From positions 1-51,095 of the forward strand of contig JAFVSY010000076.1 in the NCBI GenBank assembly GCA_017503465.1: a DNA stretch of 51,095 nucleotides. The letters are read 5' to 3'. Below, in pieces: positions 18,126 through 27,157 of this stretch. Position numbers and translations under genes: made by a program. Origin of the DNA: Tidjanibacter sp. GTDB taxonomy: Bacteria; Bacteroidota; Bacteroidia; Bacteroidales; Rikenellaceae. The notes under the pieces are model-generated. The model had not been told where the DNA came from and searched no databases. It saw nothing but the letters and a program-made list of their open reading frames with translations. Each line of letters opens with the position of its first letter. The stretch's first letter is position 1.

Positions 18126-18716
18126 ATGAAAATTCTACCGCTTGCATATCTTGGCTCGCAGGAGTGGTGGCGTGAGGTGCTCTCGCCCGATGCCGTGGTG
18201 GACGTGGGCGAGCACTACGTCAAGCAGACCTGCCGCAACCGCACCGAGATTGCCACCGCCACGGGGCGTATGGCCCTGACGGCCAACGTGGTCAAGGGTG
18301 CCAGCATACACAAAAAGGCGGTCAAGGATATGCGCCTCGACTACTCCAAGCGTTGGCAACACCAACACGCTGTGGCCCTGCGCTCGGCCTACAAGTCGTC
18401 GCCCTACTACGACTACTTTGCCGACCGCCTGGAGCCCTTCTTCACAAAAAAATATGATTTTCTTTACGACTTCAACCGAGAACTCGTTGAAGTTGTGCGT
18501 GGCATTGCGGGCATAGCGGAGCCCATCCGCTACTCGGAGCACTACATCATTGCCTCCCCCGCCGATGAGGACCTTCGCAACCACCCATTCCTCGGCCCTG
18601 CAAGCCTACCCAATCGTCCCCCGCTGCCCACCTATTGGCAGGTCTTTTCGGAGCGCACTCCCTTTGAGGAGAACCTCTCCATTGTGGACTATCTTTTCAA
18701 CGAGGGAAAATTATAA
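18126..18716 (+). CDS. WbqC family protein
   Basis: A 196-residue protein of the WbqC-like family, found near polysaccharide or housekeeping genes and thought to be linked to glycan or nucleotide-sugar chemistry; no reaction is firmly established. Family hallmarks seen here are the N-terminal LPLAYLGSQEWWREVL, the central HYVKQTCRNRTEIATATG, and PLPTYWQVFSERTPFEENLSIVDYLFNEG at the end (split around the YWQVF core). It starts 54 bp after ispG and is probably co-transcribed. The ATG at 18126 was preferred over an upstream TTG. Confidence 0.82.
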   Translation: MKILPLAYLGSQEWWREVLSPDAVVDVGEHYVKQTCRNRTEIATATGRMALTANVVKGASIHKKAVKDMRLDYSKRWQHQHAVALRSAYKSSPYYDYFADRLEPFFTKKYDFLYDFNRELVEVVRGIAGIAEPIRYSEHYIIASPADEDLRNHPFLGPASLPNRPPLPTYWQVFSERTPFEENLSIVDYLFNEGKL

Positions 18717-18756
18717 AGCCTCCTTCCAAACAACTGATGGCTAATGGCTTACCACC

Positions 18757-20784
18757 CTACAAATCTCCAGAGGTATTGTAGGGTATCTCTATGTAGACAT
18801 TGTCGGTCAGGCCACGTGAGGAGACCTCAATGTGGTTTGTGCCACGTTGCAGCACCACATCCGACCACACCACAACACCCGTGGTGTTCTCCTGACTGCC
18901 GAGGAATTTGCCCCCAATGGTGAGTTCCACCTCGGGCAGGTTGGTGTAGACCTTGATTTGTTGCAGAGTATCGGCACGGCGGCTCCACCTCTTTTCGGCC
19001 AAGTGGATGAATTCGTCCTCCTCGTTCCAAGCACCTTTGTAGAGATAGAAGGCATCCTTGCGCACCTGTCGGTTGAACGACACCACACCCATATCGCTCA
19101 CGCCACCGGCCGAGCGGGCCGTTTCGGTGGCCACATAGTCAAAGAGGCAATCCACAAAGAGTCCCCAGAAGAGGGTGTCGCCACGGAGTGCTCCAAGGTA
19201 GGTTTCGTGGAAGTGGGTCTGCCACCTCTCGGGGTGCCAAGTGCCTGTGGCGAGTGGTTTTTCGAGCAGGTCGCTCTGGTGGAAAATGCTCCCCCCGCAC
19301 TTGAAACTCACACCACTATGGAGAGCCCTCCACTCGGGATTGGCGTGGAGTTGCTCCTGCCACACGGTGATGTCGGAGGGTAGACCCTCGCTCCAACCAT
19401 AGGAGTGGCTCCAGACGATGAGGTCCGTGATGAAGTTAATCTCTCCGTCCTGATTGCTCCAACCACAAGTGAAACGCTGCGGGTCGAGTCGTTTGGCCAG
19501 CGAGTGGAGCTCACGAATGTAGCCCACGGGGTTTTCGCCACGCAGTTCGAGTTCCGAAAAGAGGTTCCACACAATCACCGAGGGGTGGTTGAAGTGCTGG
19601 TATATCATCTCGGAGAGTTGCTCCTTGCCATTTTCTCTGAAGGCCTCCGTGTTGAAAAATCCCTTACCATTGAGAGTGGTGGTACCAATCAGCGGAAGGT
19701 CGTTGATGACCATCAGTCCCTCCCTGTCGCAGATGGCATAGAAGGATGGATGGTGGGAGCCACCAACCACACGGATAGCATTTGCTCCCATCTCCTTGGC
19801 GATAACGATGTCTTCCATCACCTCCTGCTCGCTCACCGCCGTACCGCTGAGGGGACGGTCCCTGTGGAGCAACACGCCACGTATGGGATAGGGGCGGCCG
19901 TTGAGCACAAAGCCCTCTGCACCAACCTCGTAGTTACGGAAACCACTCTGCACGGCTATGTTGTCCTTGAGTGCACCTGCCGAGGAGAGCGACACCTCAA
20001 ATTTGTAGAGCGAGGGGTTGTGGACACCATCCCACAGTTGTGGCTTTTCGATTTCAAAGGGTATGAATGTGCCAACGGTGCCTTTGATGGTGCGCACCCT
20101 CTGCACAGCCGAGAGCACCTCGGTCCCATCGGGTGCAAGCACCTTGAGCTGCACCATTGCGCTCACCACCGCATCGCTGCACACCTTCACCTCAACTTCG
20201 CCCTCCACCTTCTCGGCCGACACATTCTTGGGGTGTACAAACACGCCCTGCGAGCCATAGTGTCCGAGGGCTATGTGGGTGGGCTCCTGCACTATGATTT
20301 CGGCCTCACGGTAGAGTCCTCCGTAGGAGATGTGGTTACCGGCGGTGGGCATAACGTCGAGGTTGGTGGCGTTGTCCACCACCACCCACACGAGGTCGCG
20401 CCCGTTGTACTGGAGGTAGGGGCCAATCTCAAACACAAAGGCCTCATTACCACCCTTGTGGCGACCCACGTAGCGACCATTGATGAGCAGGTCGGCCACC
20501 AAATTGGCTGCGCCAAAGCGGATAAAAACTCGCTTATCCTTCCACTCCGGCTTGGCGTCGATGTAGCGCATATAGTTACCGTTGCCACGGAAGTATTCGG
20601 TGCGACCTCCGAGTGCATCAAGGTTCCACTGATGTGGAAGGTTGATGATTTGCGATTGGTTTTCGCTGTGGGTAAAGAATTTCCAATCGCGCGATATGTT
20701 GTAGCTCTCCCTCGCGAGGCTCTCTGTGGTGCCACAAACCACCACGCAGAGCAGCAGAGAGAGGGTAAGAAGAAGGCGTTTCAT
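18757..20784 (-). CDS. Glycoside hydrolase family 2 protein, nucleophile apparently missing
   Basis: A 675-residue exported protein with signal peptide MKRLLLTLSLLLCVVVCG. It has the GH2 order: jelly-roll sugar-binding domain, immunoglobulin-like domain, then TIM barrel starting near FVLNGRPYPIRGVLLHRD. The acid/base region reads NHPSVIVWNLFSELEL, with E411 kept but the usual NE changed to SE. Where relatives have a SEYGAGAS-type block holding the nucleophile, this protein reads VSFKCGGSIFHQ (F494, K495), one residue shorter and without glutamate. Flanking landmarks such as the HPERWQTHFHE stretch are intact. It may be an inactive binding protein or use another mechanism. No SusC/D pair is near. 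Confidence 0.88.
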   Translation of the reverse strand: MKRLLLTLSLLLCVVVCGTTESLARESYNISRDWKFFTHSENQSQIINLPHQWNLDALGGRTEYFRGNGNYMRYIDAKPEWKDKRVFIRFGAANLVADLLINGRYVGRHKGGNEAFVFEIGPYLQYNGRDLVWVVVDNATNLDVMPTAGNHISYGGLYREAEIIVQEPTHIALGHYGSQGVFVHPKNVSAEKVEGEVEVKVCSDAVVSAMVQLKVLAPDGTEVLSAVQRVRTIKGTVGTFIPFEIEKPQLWDGVHNPSLYKFEVSLSSAGALKDNIAVQSGFRNYEVGAEGFVLNGRPYPIRGVLLHRDRPLSGTAVSEQEVMEDIVIAKEMGANAIRVVGGSHHPSFYAICDREGLMVINDLPLIGTTTLNGKGFFNTEAFRENGKEQLSEMIYQHFNHPSVIVWNLFSELELRGENPVGYIRELHSLAKRLDPQRFTCGWSNQDGEINFITDLIVWSHSYGWSEGLPSDITVWQEQLHANPEWRALHSGVSFKCGGSIFHQSDLLEKPLATGTWHPERWQTHFHETYLGALRGDTLFWGLFVDCLFDYVATETARSAGGVSDMGVVSFNRQVRKDAFYLYKGAWNEEDEFIHLAEKRWSRRADTLQQIKVYTNLPEVELTIGGKFLGSQENTTGVVVWSDVVLQRGTNHIEVSSRGLTDNVYIEIPYNTSGDL

Positions 20785-20804
20785 AGTTGCTTTGTCGGTT
20801 TTCA

Positions 20805-20836
20805 TTTGCACAAAGGTAAAAAATTACCTACATTTC
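20805..20836 (+). promoter_or_regulatory. Putative promoter of the cvpA-rsgA-trmH operon
   Basis: TTTG (20805-20808), a 20-nt spacer and TACATTTC (20829-20836), one mismatch from TAnnTTTG, 44 nt before cvpA. On the opposite strand CAAAGGTA at 20811-20818 reads TACCTTTG towards the GH2 gene, so the two promoters overlap. Confidence 0.45.
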
Positions 20837-20880
20837 GGAAAATTTTGGGGCAGGAAATCAAACAACTCTAACATAGACGT

Positions 20881-21435
20881 ATGAATATTCTGGATATTAT
20901 CTTGGCCATAGTGCTGGCTTTGGGTGCCATACAGGGCTTCCGCAAAGGCATCATAGCCCAACTGTGCGGCATCGTGGGCGTGTTGCTCGGTGCTTGGTTG
21001 GCTTTCAAATTCGGAGCCAAACTCGGCGAGTGGATTGGCGTTGAACTCAACGAAATTGTGGCCTACGTTATTGTGTTCCTCGTGGCGGTGCTGGTGGCAG
21101 GCTTGGCCGGCAGGATTGCTGCGGCCATACTGAAGGCCACAGGGCTCGGTATCATCAACCGCTTGGGCGGTGCGGCACTCTCCGTGGTGGAGTATGCGCT
21201 GGTTGCATCGCTGCTGTTGGGGCTCTTTGAGCGCATCAACGAAGCCACCGAGTGGGTGGAGCCGAAGGTGATGGAGGAGTCGGTGCTGGTAGGCCCCGTG
21301 CAGGCCATCTCCGACTTTGTGTTCCCCTACCTGCTGGAGGTCAAGGAGGCCATTGAGGAGAGCGACTCGTTCAAACTCGCCCCACACGATGAAGCAAGCA
21401 ACGCCCCCGAGGTGGTATCCACACAATCACTCTAA
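20881..21435 (+). CDS. CvpA family membrane protein
   Basis: A 184-residue protein with four hydrophobic segments in the first 125 residues (for example IILAIVLALGAIQGF and VIVFLVAVLVAGLAG) and a soluble C-terminal tail. It matches the CvpA/colicin V production family, named from an E. coli gene but of general and unclear envelope function. It is the first gene of a tight set: rsgA begins 17 bp after its stop. Confidence 0.85.
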   Translation: MNILDIILAIVLALGAIQGFRKGIIAQLCGIVGVLLGAWLAFKFGAKLGEWIGVELNEIVAYVIVFLVAVLVAGLAGRIAAAILKATGLGIINRLGGAALSVVEYALVASLLLGLFERINEATEWVEPKVMEESVLVGPVQAISDFVFPYLLEVKEAIEESDSFKLAPHDEASNAPEVVSTQSL

Positions 21436-21452
21436 TGTGATACACAAGTGAT

Positions 21453-22370
21453 ATGACACAACAAGGCATAGTAATAGAGAGCACGGGCAGTTGGTACAAG
21501 GTGGAGATTGAGGGCACCATCCACGACTGCCGCACCCGTGGGCGATTGCGCCTCAAAGGAGTGCGTTCCACCTCCCCGGTGGTGGTGGGCGACTGCGTGC
21601 AGGTGGAGTTCACCGAGGCGGGCGAGGGTATGATTGTGGCCATCGAGCCGAGGCGCAACTACATCATCCGCCGTGCTTCCAACCTCTCCAAGGAGTCCCA
21701 CATCATTGCTGCCAACGTGGACTGTGCTGCGGTGGTGGTTACCATCGCCGCACCCGTTACGGCCCCCGAGTTTGTGGACCGCTTCCTCGTTACCTGCGAG
21801 GCCTACAAGGTCCCCGCAGTGATTATCCTCAACAAGATTGACACCGCACGCACCCAGCCCGACAAACTTGCCGAGTTCCGACACGTCTACACCTCGGCCG
21901 GCTACCGCATCATTGAGTGCTCGGCCCTCACGGGCGAGGGCGTGGACGAGGTGGTAGAGTTGTTGCGTGGCAAGACAACCCTCTTCAGTGGCAACTCGGG
22001 CGTGGGAAAATCAACCCTCGTGAATGCCATTGAGCCCTCGGCTGCGGCCAAGACGGGCGAGATTTCCGAAGCCCACCTGCAAGGCAAACACACCACCACT
22101 TTCTCCCACGTCTACCCTCTCTCCTTTGGCGGTCGCATCATCGACACTCCGGGTATCCGTGGCTTCGGCCTGATAGACATCAAGCCCGAGGAGTTGTACC
22201 ACTACTTCCCCGAGATGATGCGCCTGAGCAAGGGGTGCCGCTTCTACAACTGCACCCACACCCACGAGCCACACTGCGCTGTGGTGGAGGCGGTGGAGCG
22301 CGGGGAGATTTCCTACAGCCGCTACGAAAGCTACCTCAAAATACTTGATGACGATGGCAAATACAGATAG
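21453..22370 (+). CDS. rsgA: Ribosome small subunit-dependent GTPase A
   Basis: A 305-residue assembly factor that checks maturation of the 30S subunit. After an N-terminal OB-fold, the GTPase motifs come in the circularly permuted order typical of YjeQ/RsgA: NKID (G4) first, then GNSGVGKSTLVNAI (G1), and DTPGIRGFG (G3). The C-terminal zinc domain has CRFYNCTHTHEPHC. It overlaps the start of the next gene by 17 bp, so translation is probably coupled. Confidence 0.97.
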   Translation: MTQQGIVIESTGSWYKVEIEGTIHDCRTRGRLRLKGVRSTSPVVVGDCVQVEFTEAGEGMIVAIEPRRNYIIRRASNLSKESHIIAANVDCAAVVVTIAAPVTAPEFVDRFLVTCEAYKVPAVIILNKIDTARTQPDKLAEFRHVYTSAGYRIIECSALTGEGVDEVVELLRGKTTLFSGNSGVGKSTLVNAIEPSAAAKTGEISEAHLQGKHTTTFSHVYPLSFGGRIIDTPGIRGFGLIDIKPEELYHYFPEMMRLSKGCRFYNCTHTHEPHCAVVEAVERGEISYSRYESYLKILDDDGKYR

Positions 22371-23040
22371 GCGACCAACCGAATGGTACCGCGAGCGCAC
22401 CAACTACCTGGCGGAGTTTATGCTCCCCGAGCGGTTTGCCACGATGCAGAGGGTGGTGGCCAACCGCACGCGCTATATGACCGTGTGTGCCGAGAACACC
22501 TTTCACCCCCAAAATGCCAGCGCACTTGTGCGCCACTGCGAGGCTTTTGGGGTGCAGGAACTCCACGCCATTGAGTTTTTGTGCGGCTTCCAGGCCAACC
22601 TGCACATCGTGCGTGGCACCGACAAGTGGGTTGACATCCAGCGTTATGGCTCCACGGCCGAGGCTGTGGCCCACCTCAAGAGCGAAGGCTACCGAATTGT
22701 GGCAGCCACTCCCCACACCGACGACACCACACCCGATAGTTTCGACGTTGGGGCTGGCAAGTTCTGCATAGTCTTTGGCACCGAGAAGCAGGGCATCTCG
22801 GAGGAGATTATGGCTGTGGCCGACCAATTTGTGAAGATTCCGATGTATGGTTTTGTGGAGAGCCTCAACGTGTCGGCTTGTGCGGCCATACTCATTCAGG
22901 GTATGGTGGAGAAGTTGCACCGCAGCGAGGTCGATTGGCGACTCTCGGAGAACGAGCAGGCCGAACTCCTCTACCGCTGGGCACGAGAGAGCGTGAAGGA
23001 TGACGAACTCATCCTGCGCAAACGCTTCGCAGATATATAG
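22354..23040 (+). CDS. trmH: TrmH/SpoU family RNA 2'-O-methyltransferase
   Basis: A 228-residue SPOUT methyltransferase, probably modifying G18 of tRNAs. Motif 1 is NASALVRHCEAFGV, motif 2 FCIVFGTEKQGIS, and motif 3 (PMYGFVESLNVSACAAIL) forms the trefoil knot that binds S-adenosylmethionine. The C-terminal helical extension fits the TrmH subfamily rather than RlmB. The ATG at 22354 lies inside the end of rsgA. The neighbour is a ribosome-assembly GTPase, which fits a translation-related unit. Confidence 0.9.
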   Translation: MANTDRRPTEWYRERTNYLAEFMLPERFATMQRVVANRTRYMTVCAENTFHPQNASALVRHCEAFGVQELHAIEFLCGFQANLHIVRGTDKWVDIQRYGSTAEAVAHLKSEGYRIVAATPHTDDTTPDSFDVGAGKFCIVFGTEKQGISEEIMAVADQFVKIPMYGFVESLNVSACAAILIQGMVEKLHRSEVDWRLSENEQAELLYRWARESVKDDELILRKRFADI

Positions 23041-23063
23041 GTTCTAGTGGCATAAAACCAAAA

Positions 23064-23091
23064 ATTCTCAATTCTCAATTCTCAATTTCTA
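23064..23091. repeat. 7-nt period array between trmH and the aminotransferase
   Basis: Three exact copies of ATTCTCA followed by ATTTCTA. It fills most of the 54-bp gap and ends three bases before the aminotransferase start. Confidence 0.75.
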
Positions 23092-23094
23092 TAT

Positions 23095-24282
23095 ATGTCC
23101 ATTCTACGCAAACAATTTCTTCAGCACATAGGTCAAACCTCGCCCGCACCCCAGCTCATTGAGGTGGCTCGGGCCGAGGGAGTATTTTTCTACACCCCCG
23201 AGGGTAAGCCCTACTACGACCTCATCTCGGGCGTGTCGGTGAGCAACGTGGGCCACGGTAACCCCGCAGTGGTGGATGCAGTGTGTGCCCAAGCGAGGGA
23301 TTATATGCACATTATGGTCTATGGCGAGGTAGTCGAAAGGCCCCAGGTGGAGTATGCACGCAAGATTGCCGAGGCTCTGCCCGCACCGCTCGATAGTGTC
23401 TACTTCCTCTCCTCGGGAGCCGAGGCGGTGGAGGGTGCGCTCAAGTTGGCCAAGAGGGCCACAGGGCGCACGGAACTTATCGGTATGCGCAACGCCTACC
23501 ACGGCTCCACCCACGGAGCAATGAGCCTTATGGGTGGCGAGGATTGGAACTACGCCTTCCGCCCACTGCTGCCCGATGTGCGACACATTAGGTTCAACAA
23601 CTTCGACGACCTGCAACACATCACCACCCGCACCGCAGGTGTGTTGGTGGAGCCCGTGCAGGGCGAAGCGGGAGTGGTGGTGCCTGCCGAGGGCTACCTC
23701 GAGGCACTCCGCGCAAGGTGTACGGAGGTGGGTGCGAAACTCATTTTTGACGAGATACAGATGGGCTTCGGACGTAGTGGTGAGATGTTTGCTTGCGTGA
23801 AGTTTGGCGTTACACCCGACATTGTCTGCCTGGCCAAGGCACTTGGTGGGGGTATGCCGCTGGGTGCCTTCGTGAGCGACCACGACACGATGAACCTGCT
23901 GACCCACAACCCCGTGCTGGGCCACATCACCACCTTTGGTGGACACCCCGTGTGCTGCGCTGCGGGCCTTGCGGCAATGAACTACCTTGAGGAGCACAAC
24001 CTCGCAGGGCAGGCCGAACAGAAGGGTGCGCTGTTTGAAAGGCTGCTGGCCGACCACCCGAAGGTGGTGGAGATTAGACGCTGCGGTCTGCTGTTGGCGG
24101 TGGAGTTGGGTAGTAGCGAAGCCTACTTCCGCCTGCTGGACCTCTTCATTGAGGCGGGCATACTGAGCGACTGCTTCCTCTTCTGCGAGAGTGCCTTCCG
24201 CATTTCGCCACCGCTGACCATCAGCGAGCAGGAGATTGAGGAGTGCGCCGCCCTCATCCGCACCTGCCTCGACAAACTATAA
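23095..24282 (+). CDS. Class III aminotransferase (acetylornithine/4-aminobutyrate type)
   Basis: A 395-residue PLP enzyme. The fold-type I signature is complete: FLSSGAEAVEGALKLAKRAT binds the cofactor phosphate, LIFDEIQMGFGRSG has the PLP-nitrogen aspartate, and LAKALGGGMPLGAF carries the Schiff-base lysine. The family covers acetylornithine, ornithine and 4-aminobutyrate transaminases; without arginine genes nearby I cannot choose, and a general omega-amino acid substrate is possible. The gene seems to end its transcript at the hairpin 24 bp downstream. Confidence 0.88.
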   Translation: MSILRKQFLQHIGQTSPAPQLIEVARAEGVFFYTPEGKPYYDLISGVSVSNVGHGNPAVVDAVCAQARDYMHIMVYGEVVERPQVEYARKIAEALPAPLDSVYFLSSGAEAVEGALKLAKRATGRTELIGMRNAYHGSTHGAMSLMGGEDWNYAFRPLLPDVRHIRFNNFDDLQHITTRTAGVLVEPVQGEAGVVVPAEGYLEALRARCTEVGAKLIFDEIQMGFGRSGEMFACVKFGVTPDIVCLAKALGGGMPLGAFVSDHDTMNLLTHNPVLGHITTFGGHPVCCAAGLAAMNYLEEHNLAGQAEQKGALFERLLADHPKVVEIRRCGLLLAVELGSSEAYFRLLDLFIEAGILSDCFLFCESAFRISPPLTISEQEIEECAALIRTCLDKL

Positions 24283-24306
24283 TACTCCCCCATATTGACA
24301 ACAAAC

Positions 24307-24347
24307 GGGTGTGTCTAACGCGCGGTTAGACACACCCTTCTTTTTTG
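24307..24347. terminator. Intrinsic terminator, GGTGTGTCTA family
   Basis: A perfect 13-bp stem (24307-24319 with 24325-24337), loop GCGCG, then TTCTTTTTT. It serves the class III aminotransferase gene; lysC converges from the other side. Confidence 0.88.
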
Positions 24348-24423
24348 GATAGAAGTTATAGACAACTTCTTGTTGTTCTATTTGACGGCCCCTGGCCCAA
24401 CAACTTCACTTGCCAGAGAGGCT

Positions 24424-25683
24424 CTACTTCTTGAACAGTATGCGCACCACCTTGCGGGAGCGTTGGGTCATATAGACACTCTCATCCTCGGCAAACTTGT
24501 GGAGGTCCTCGGCGGTGTAACCACGAATGGTCAGCAACTCCATCTCGGTGTTGTACTTAACCTCAAACCCACTCTCGTGCAGGTCGGCCACAATCTCCTC
24601 CAAGTAGCGCGAGGAGTCGATGCAGAGGGCCAGGCTGATGGCCGAGTTCTGCACCAGATGTACCTTTGCCCTGCGCCTCTCCATAATGGCGAAAATCTCT
24701 GCCATACGCTCCTCCAAGATGAATGAGTAGTCCTTCGGCTTGATGGATAGGAGGGTTTGGTTTTTCTTCAGAATGAGGATGGGCACCTCGATGGGCTTGG
24801 ATATGCTCTCCTTGATGACACTACCCGGCAACGAGGGGTTCACAAAACACTTCACATAGAGTGGAATACTCTTGTTCTGAAGTGGTTTAATGGTCTTGGG
24901 GTGGATGATTTGTGCACCACTATAGGCCAACTCAATGGCGTCGAGGTAGGTCAGTTCGGGAATGTAGGTTACGTTGTCGAAAATCTTGGGGTCGCCATTG
25001 AGCACTCCCTCCACGTCTTTCCAAATCGACACGCTCTCGGCATCGAGGATGTAGCCCGCCACGGCAGCCGAGTAGTCGGAGCCCTCACGGCCGATGGTGG
25101 TGGTTGCGCCCTGCTCGGTGGCACCAATGAAACCTTGACCGACAATTATGCGCTCCGAGGCCAACTCCACAGCCCTACGCAGACGAGGGGTGGAGGCCTC
25201 GATGTCGATGTTGGCATCGCGGAAGCGGTTGGTGGTGAGGAACAGTCGCCTCATATCGAGCCACTCGCAACCAACGCCGTCGTGGCAGAGGTAGTCGCTC
25301 ACAATGGCGGTGGAGATGAGCTCGCCAAAGCTAACGATGCGGTCGTACCACTCCTCGTAGCTCTTGGTTGCGGGGTTGGCCACGGTGATAATCTCCTCCA
25401 ACTCCTCATAGAAGCCCCTCACTCGCTGTGGCAAGTGGGGCTCACCCCAGAGGTCGGCAAGGATACCGGCGTGGTAGTCCACCACGGTCTGCATAGCCAC
25501 CACAGCCTCGCCTGTGCGACCGGCCCAAAAGGCGTCCACAATCTTCTCCAACGCATTGGTGGTTTTGCCCATAGCCGACACCACGATGAACAGCCTGCCC
25601 TCGGTCTGTCGTGCTATGCTTGCGAGGTTTCTCACACCTGCAGCCTCCTTCACGGAGGCACCTCCGAATTTGTAAATCTTCAT
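24424..25683 (-). CDS. lysC: Aspartate kinase
   Basis: A 419-residue monofunctional aspartokinase, first step to lysine, methionine and threonine. The start MKIYKFGGASVKEA holds the KFGG ATP-binding motif; TTTIGREGSDYSAA and DVEGVLNGDPKIF are conserved kinase blocks, and the C-terminal 130 residues form two ACT domains (YSFILEERMAEIF, GFEVKYNTEMELLTIRG) for feedback control by an amino acid. It follows the acyltransferase by 56 bp on the same strand. dapD of the same pathway lies just beyond, in the opposite direction. Confidence 0.95.
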   Translation of the reverse strand: MKIYKFGGASVKEAAGVRNLASIARQTEGRLFIVVSAMGKTTNALEKIVDAFWAGRTGEAVVAMQTVVDYHAGILADLWGEPHLPQRVRGFYEELEEIITVANPATKSYEEWYDRIVSFGELISTAIVSDYLCHDGVGCEWLDMRRLFLTTNRFRDANIDIEASTPRLRRAVELASERIIVGQGFIGATEQGATTTIGREGSDYSAAVAGYILDAESVSIWKDVEGVLNGDPKIFDNVTYIPELTYLDAIELAYSGAQIIHPKTIKPLQNKSIPLYVKCFVNPSLPGSVIKESISKPIEVPILILKKNQTLLSIKPKDYSFILEERMAEIFAIMERRRAKVHLVQNSAISLALCIDSSRYLEEIVADLHESGFEVKYNTEMELLTIRGYTAEDLHKFAEDESVYMTQRSRKVVRILFKK

Positions 25684-25739
25684 CTATTTCTCTTTTGTTC
25701 CTTAAAAAAATCCTAACCTTTAACGCCCCCAATGCGTCC

Positions 25740-27023
25740 CTATTTGGCCTCTTGCCCCTTGTTGAGATGCTTGTAAATCTCCTCACAAGCGAGCGACATC
25801 TTCGTTACGGAGAAGTCCTCGCCCTGTGGGAAGACGAACATTGTGTCGGTGAGGGTGCTCAGGTCGATGCAGTCGCGGTGCCACTTGCGGAAGTCATACT
25901 CGATGTGTATCGAATAGCGCGTCTGCGAGGGGAGCCTCATTTCATACTCAATGCCATCGAACTCGCCCACAAGGTGGAAACCTGTCATATCGTGGGTGAA
26001 AGTACCCTCACCCACGTCGATAAACTTCTTGGGGTTGGGCAGCGAGCGCACATCGGACCTAACGGTGATGCCATAGGTGCCGGCCTCAACCTCCTTGCGC
26101 ACATTGGCTCTCTCCCACTCATACCAATCGGGGATGTGGGAGAAATAGGTTTCGCCCTCCACGGCCTCCAGCTGGCCATACTCGGTCATATACCAGCGGT
26201 GTCCGCACTCCTTGCACCACAACTCGGCACCTGCAGAGTCCATACGATACTCCTTGCCGCAGTGGGGGCATTGGTAGAGCACTCGGTGGAGTCCTTCGGC
26301 ACGATTTTTCTTGACCATACGGATTTGGTTATCCCTCTGCCAAGCGAAGTCGTCGTAGTAGAACTCGCGGTCGATGACCTCCATAATCTGGTTGTAGTCC
26401 ATCTGCTCGATTTGCTCCACGTCGAGGATTTTCTTCATCGTGGCGGTGGTTTTGATGAGCCTGTCGCCGGTGTGCCAGAAGGGTGAGTTGATGTGATTGC
26501 CCTGCGTGATGAGCGTTACCACGGGAAGTTTGAGCATCTTCACGAGCTTACCGAGCGAGGGTGGCAGGATGGCGTTGGTACCGCAGAGCGAATAGCGTGC
26601 TTCGGGATAGAAGGCGACGATTTTCTTGCGGTCGGCCACCTGTCGGAGTTGCCTCACAAGGCGGGTGTCGTTGGTAAACTTACGCTTGGGGATACATCCC
26701 ACCCTTGCCATCAGCCACGAGAGTAGGCCACCGATACCCACAAAGCCGTCAATGGCCACAATGTAGTAGGCGTGGTTGGGGAAAGTTGCCTTCACGGCGA
26801 CCATAAAGTCGTAGAAAGCGTTGTGGTTGCAGAGCAGCAGGTAGGGCCTTTTCACGCCCTCCATACCGATTTTTTTGATGTGTGTGCGGTGCAGCCACGT
26901 CACGGGAAACGAGGCAATCCACATAATGGGGCGCAACCACCACGAAACACGGCGTGGCTTGCGAGCCATATCCAATCGCTTCACGCCCTCCAAGGGCATT
27001 GAAGTTGCTTTTTCTTTGTTCAT
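25740..27023 (-). CDS. PlsC-type acyltransferase fused to a zinc ribbon
   Basis: A 427-residue protein. Residues about 40-210 form a lysophospholipid acyltransferase domain with the HX4D motif in NHNAFYDF and the FYPEAR motif that binds the acceptor phosphate. At about residues 249-275 comes a zinc ribbon (CPHCGKEY, then CKECGHRWY), and the last 150 residues are an uncharacterised soluble domain rich in F, Y and D. The acyltransferase part suggests transfer of a fatty acid to a lipid head group; acceptor and role of the ribbon are unknown. A minus-strand TATATTTG at 27064-27071 is a plausible -7 element. Confidence 0.82.
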   Translation of the reverse strand: MNKEKATSMPLEGVKRLDMARKPRRVSWWLRPIMWIASFPVTWLHRTHIKKIGMEGVKRPYLLLCNHNAFYDFMVAVKATFPNHAYYIVAIDGFVGIGGLLSWLMARVGCIPKRKFTNDTRLVRQLRQVADRKKIVAFYPEARYSLCGTNAILPPSLGKLVKMLKLPVVTLITQGNHINSPFWHTGDRLIKTTATMKKILDVEQIEQMDYNQIMEVIDREFYYDDFAWQRDNQIRMVKKNRAEGLHRVLYQCPHCGKEYRMDSAGAELWCKECGHRWYMTEYGQLEAVEGETYFSHIPDWYEWERANVRKEVEAGTYGITVRSDVRSLPNPKKFIDVGEGTFTHDMTGFHLVGEFDGIEYEMRLPSQTRYSIHIEYDFRKWHRDCIDLSTLTDTMFVFPQGEDFSVTKMSLACEEIYKHLNKGQEAK

Positions 27024-27157
27024 AATTTGTTGTATGTGTTAATTTTTCTCCCTTTTTCGGTTGCAAATATAGTACAAATTTGAAAAAGGTTGGGCCGAGG
27101 GGCGGTATTCCAGACTATTTTTTGCATATTTGCACCTATATATTAAATTTAGGAGAT

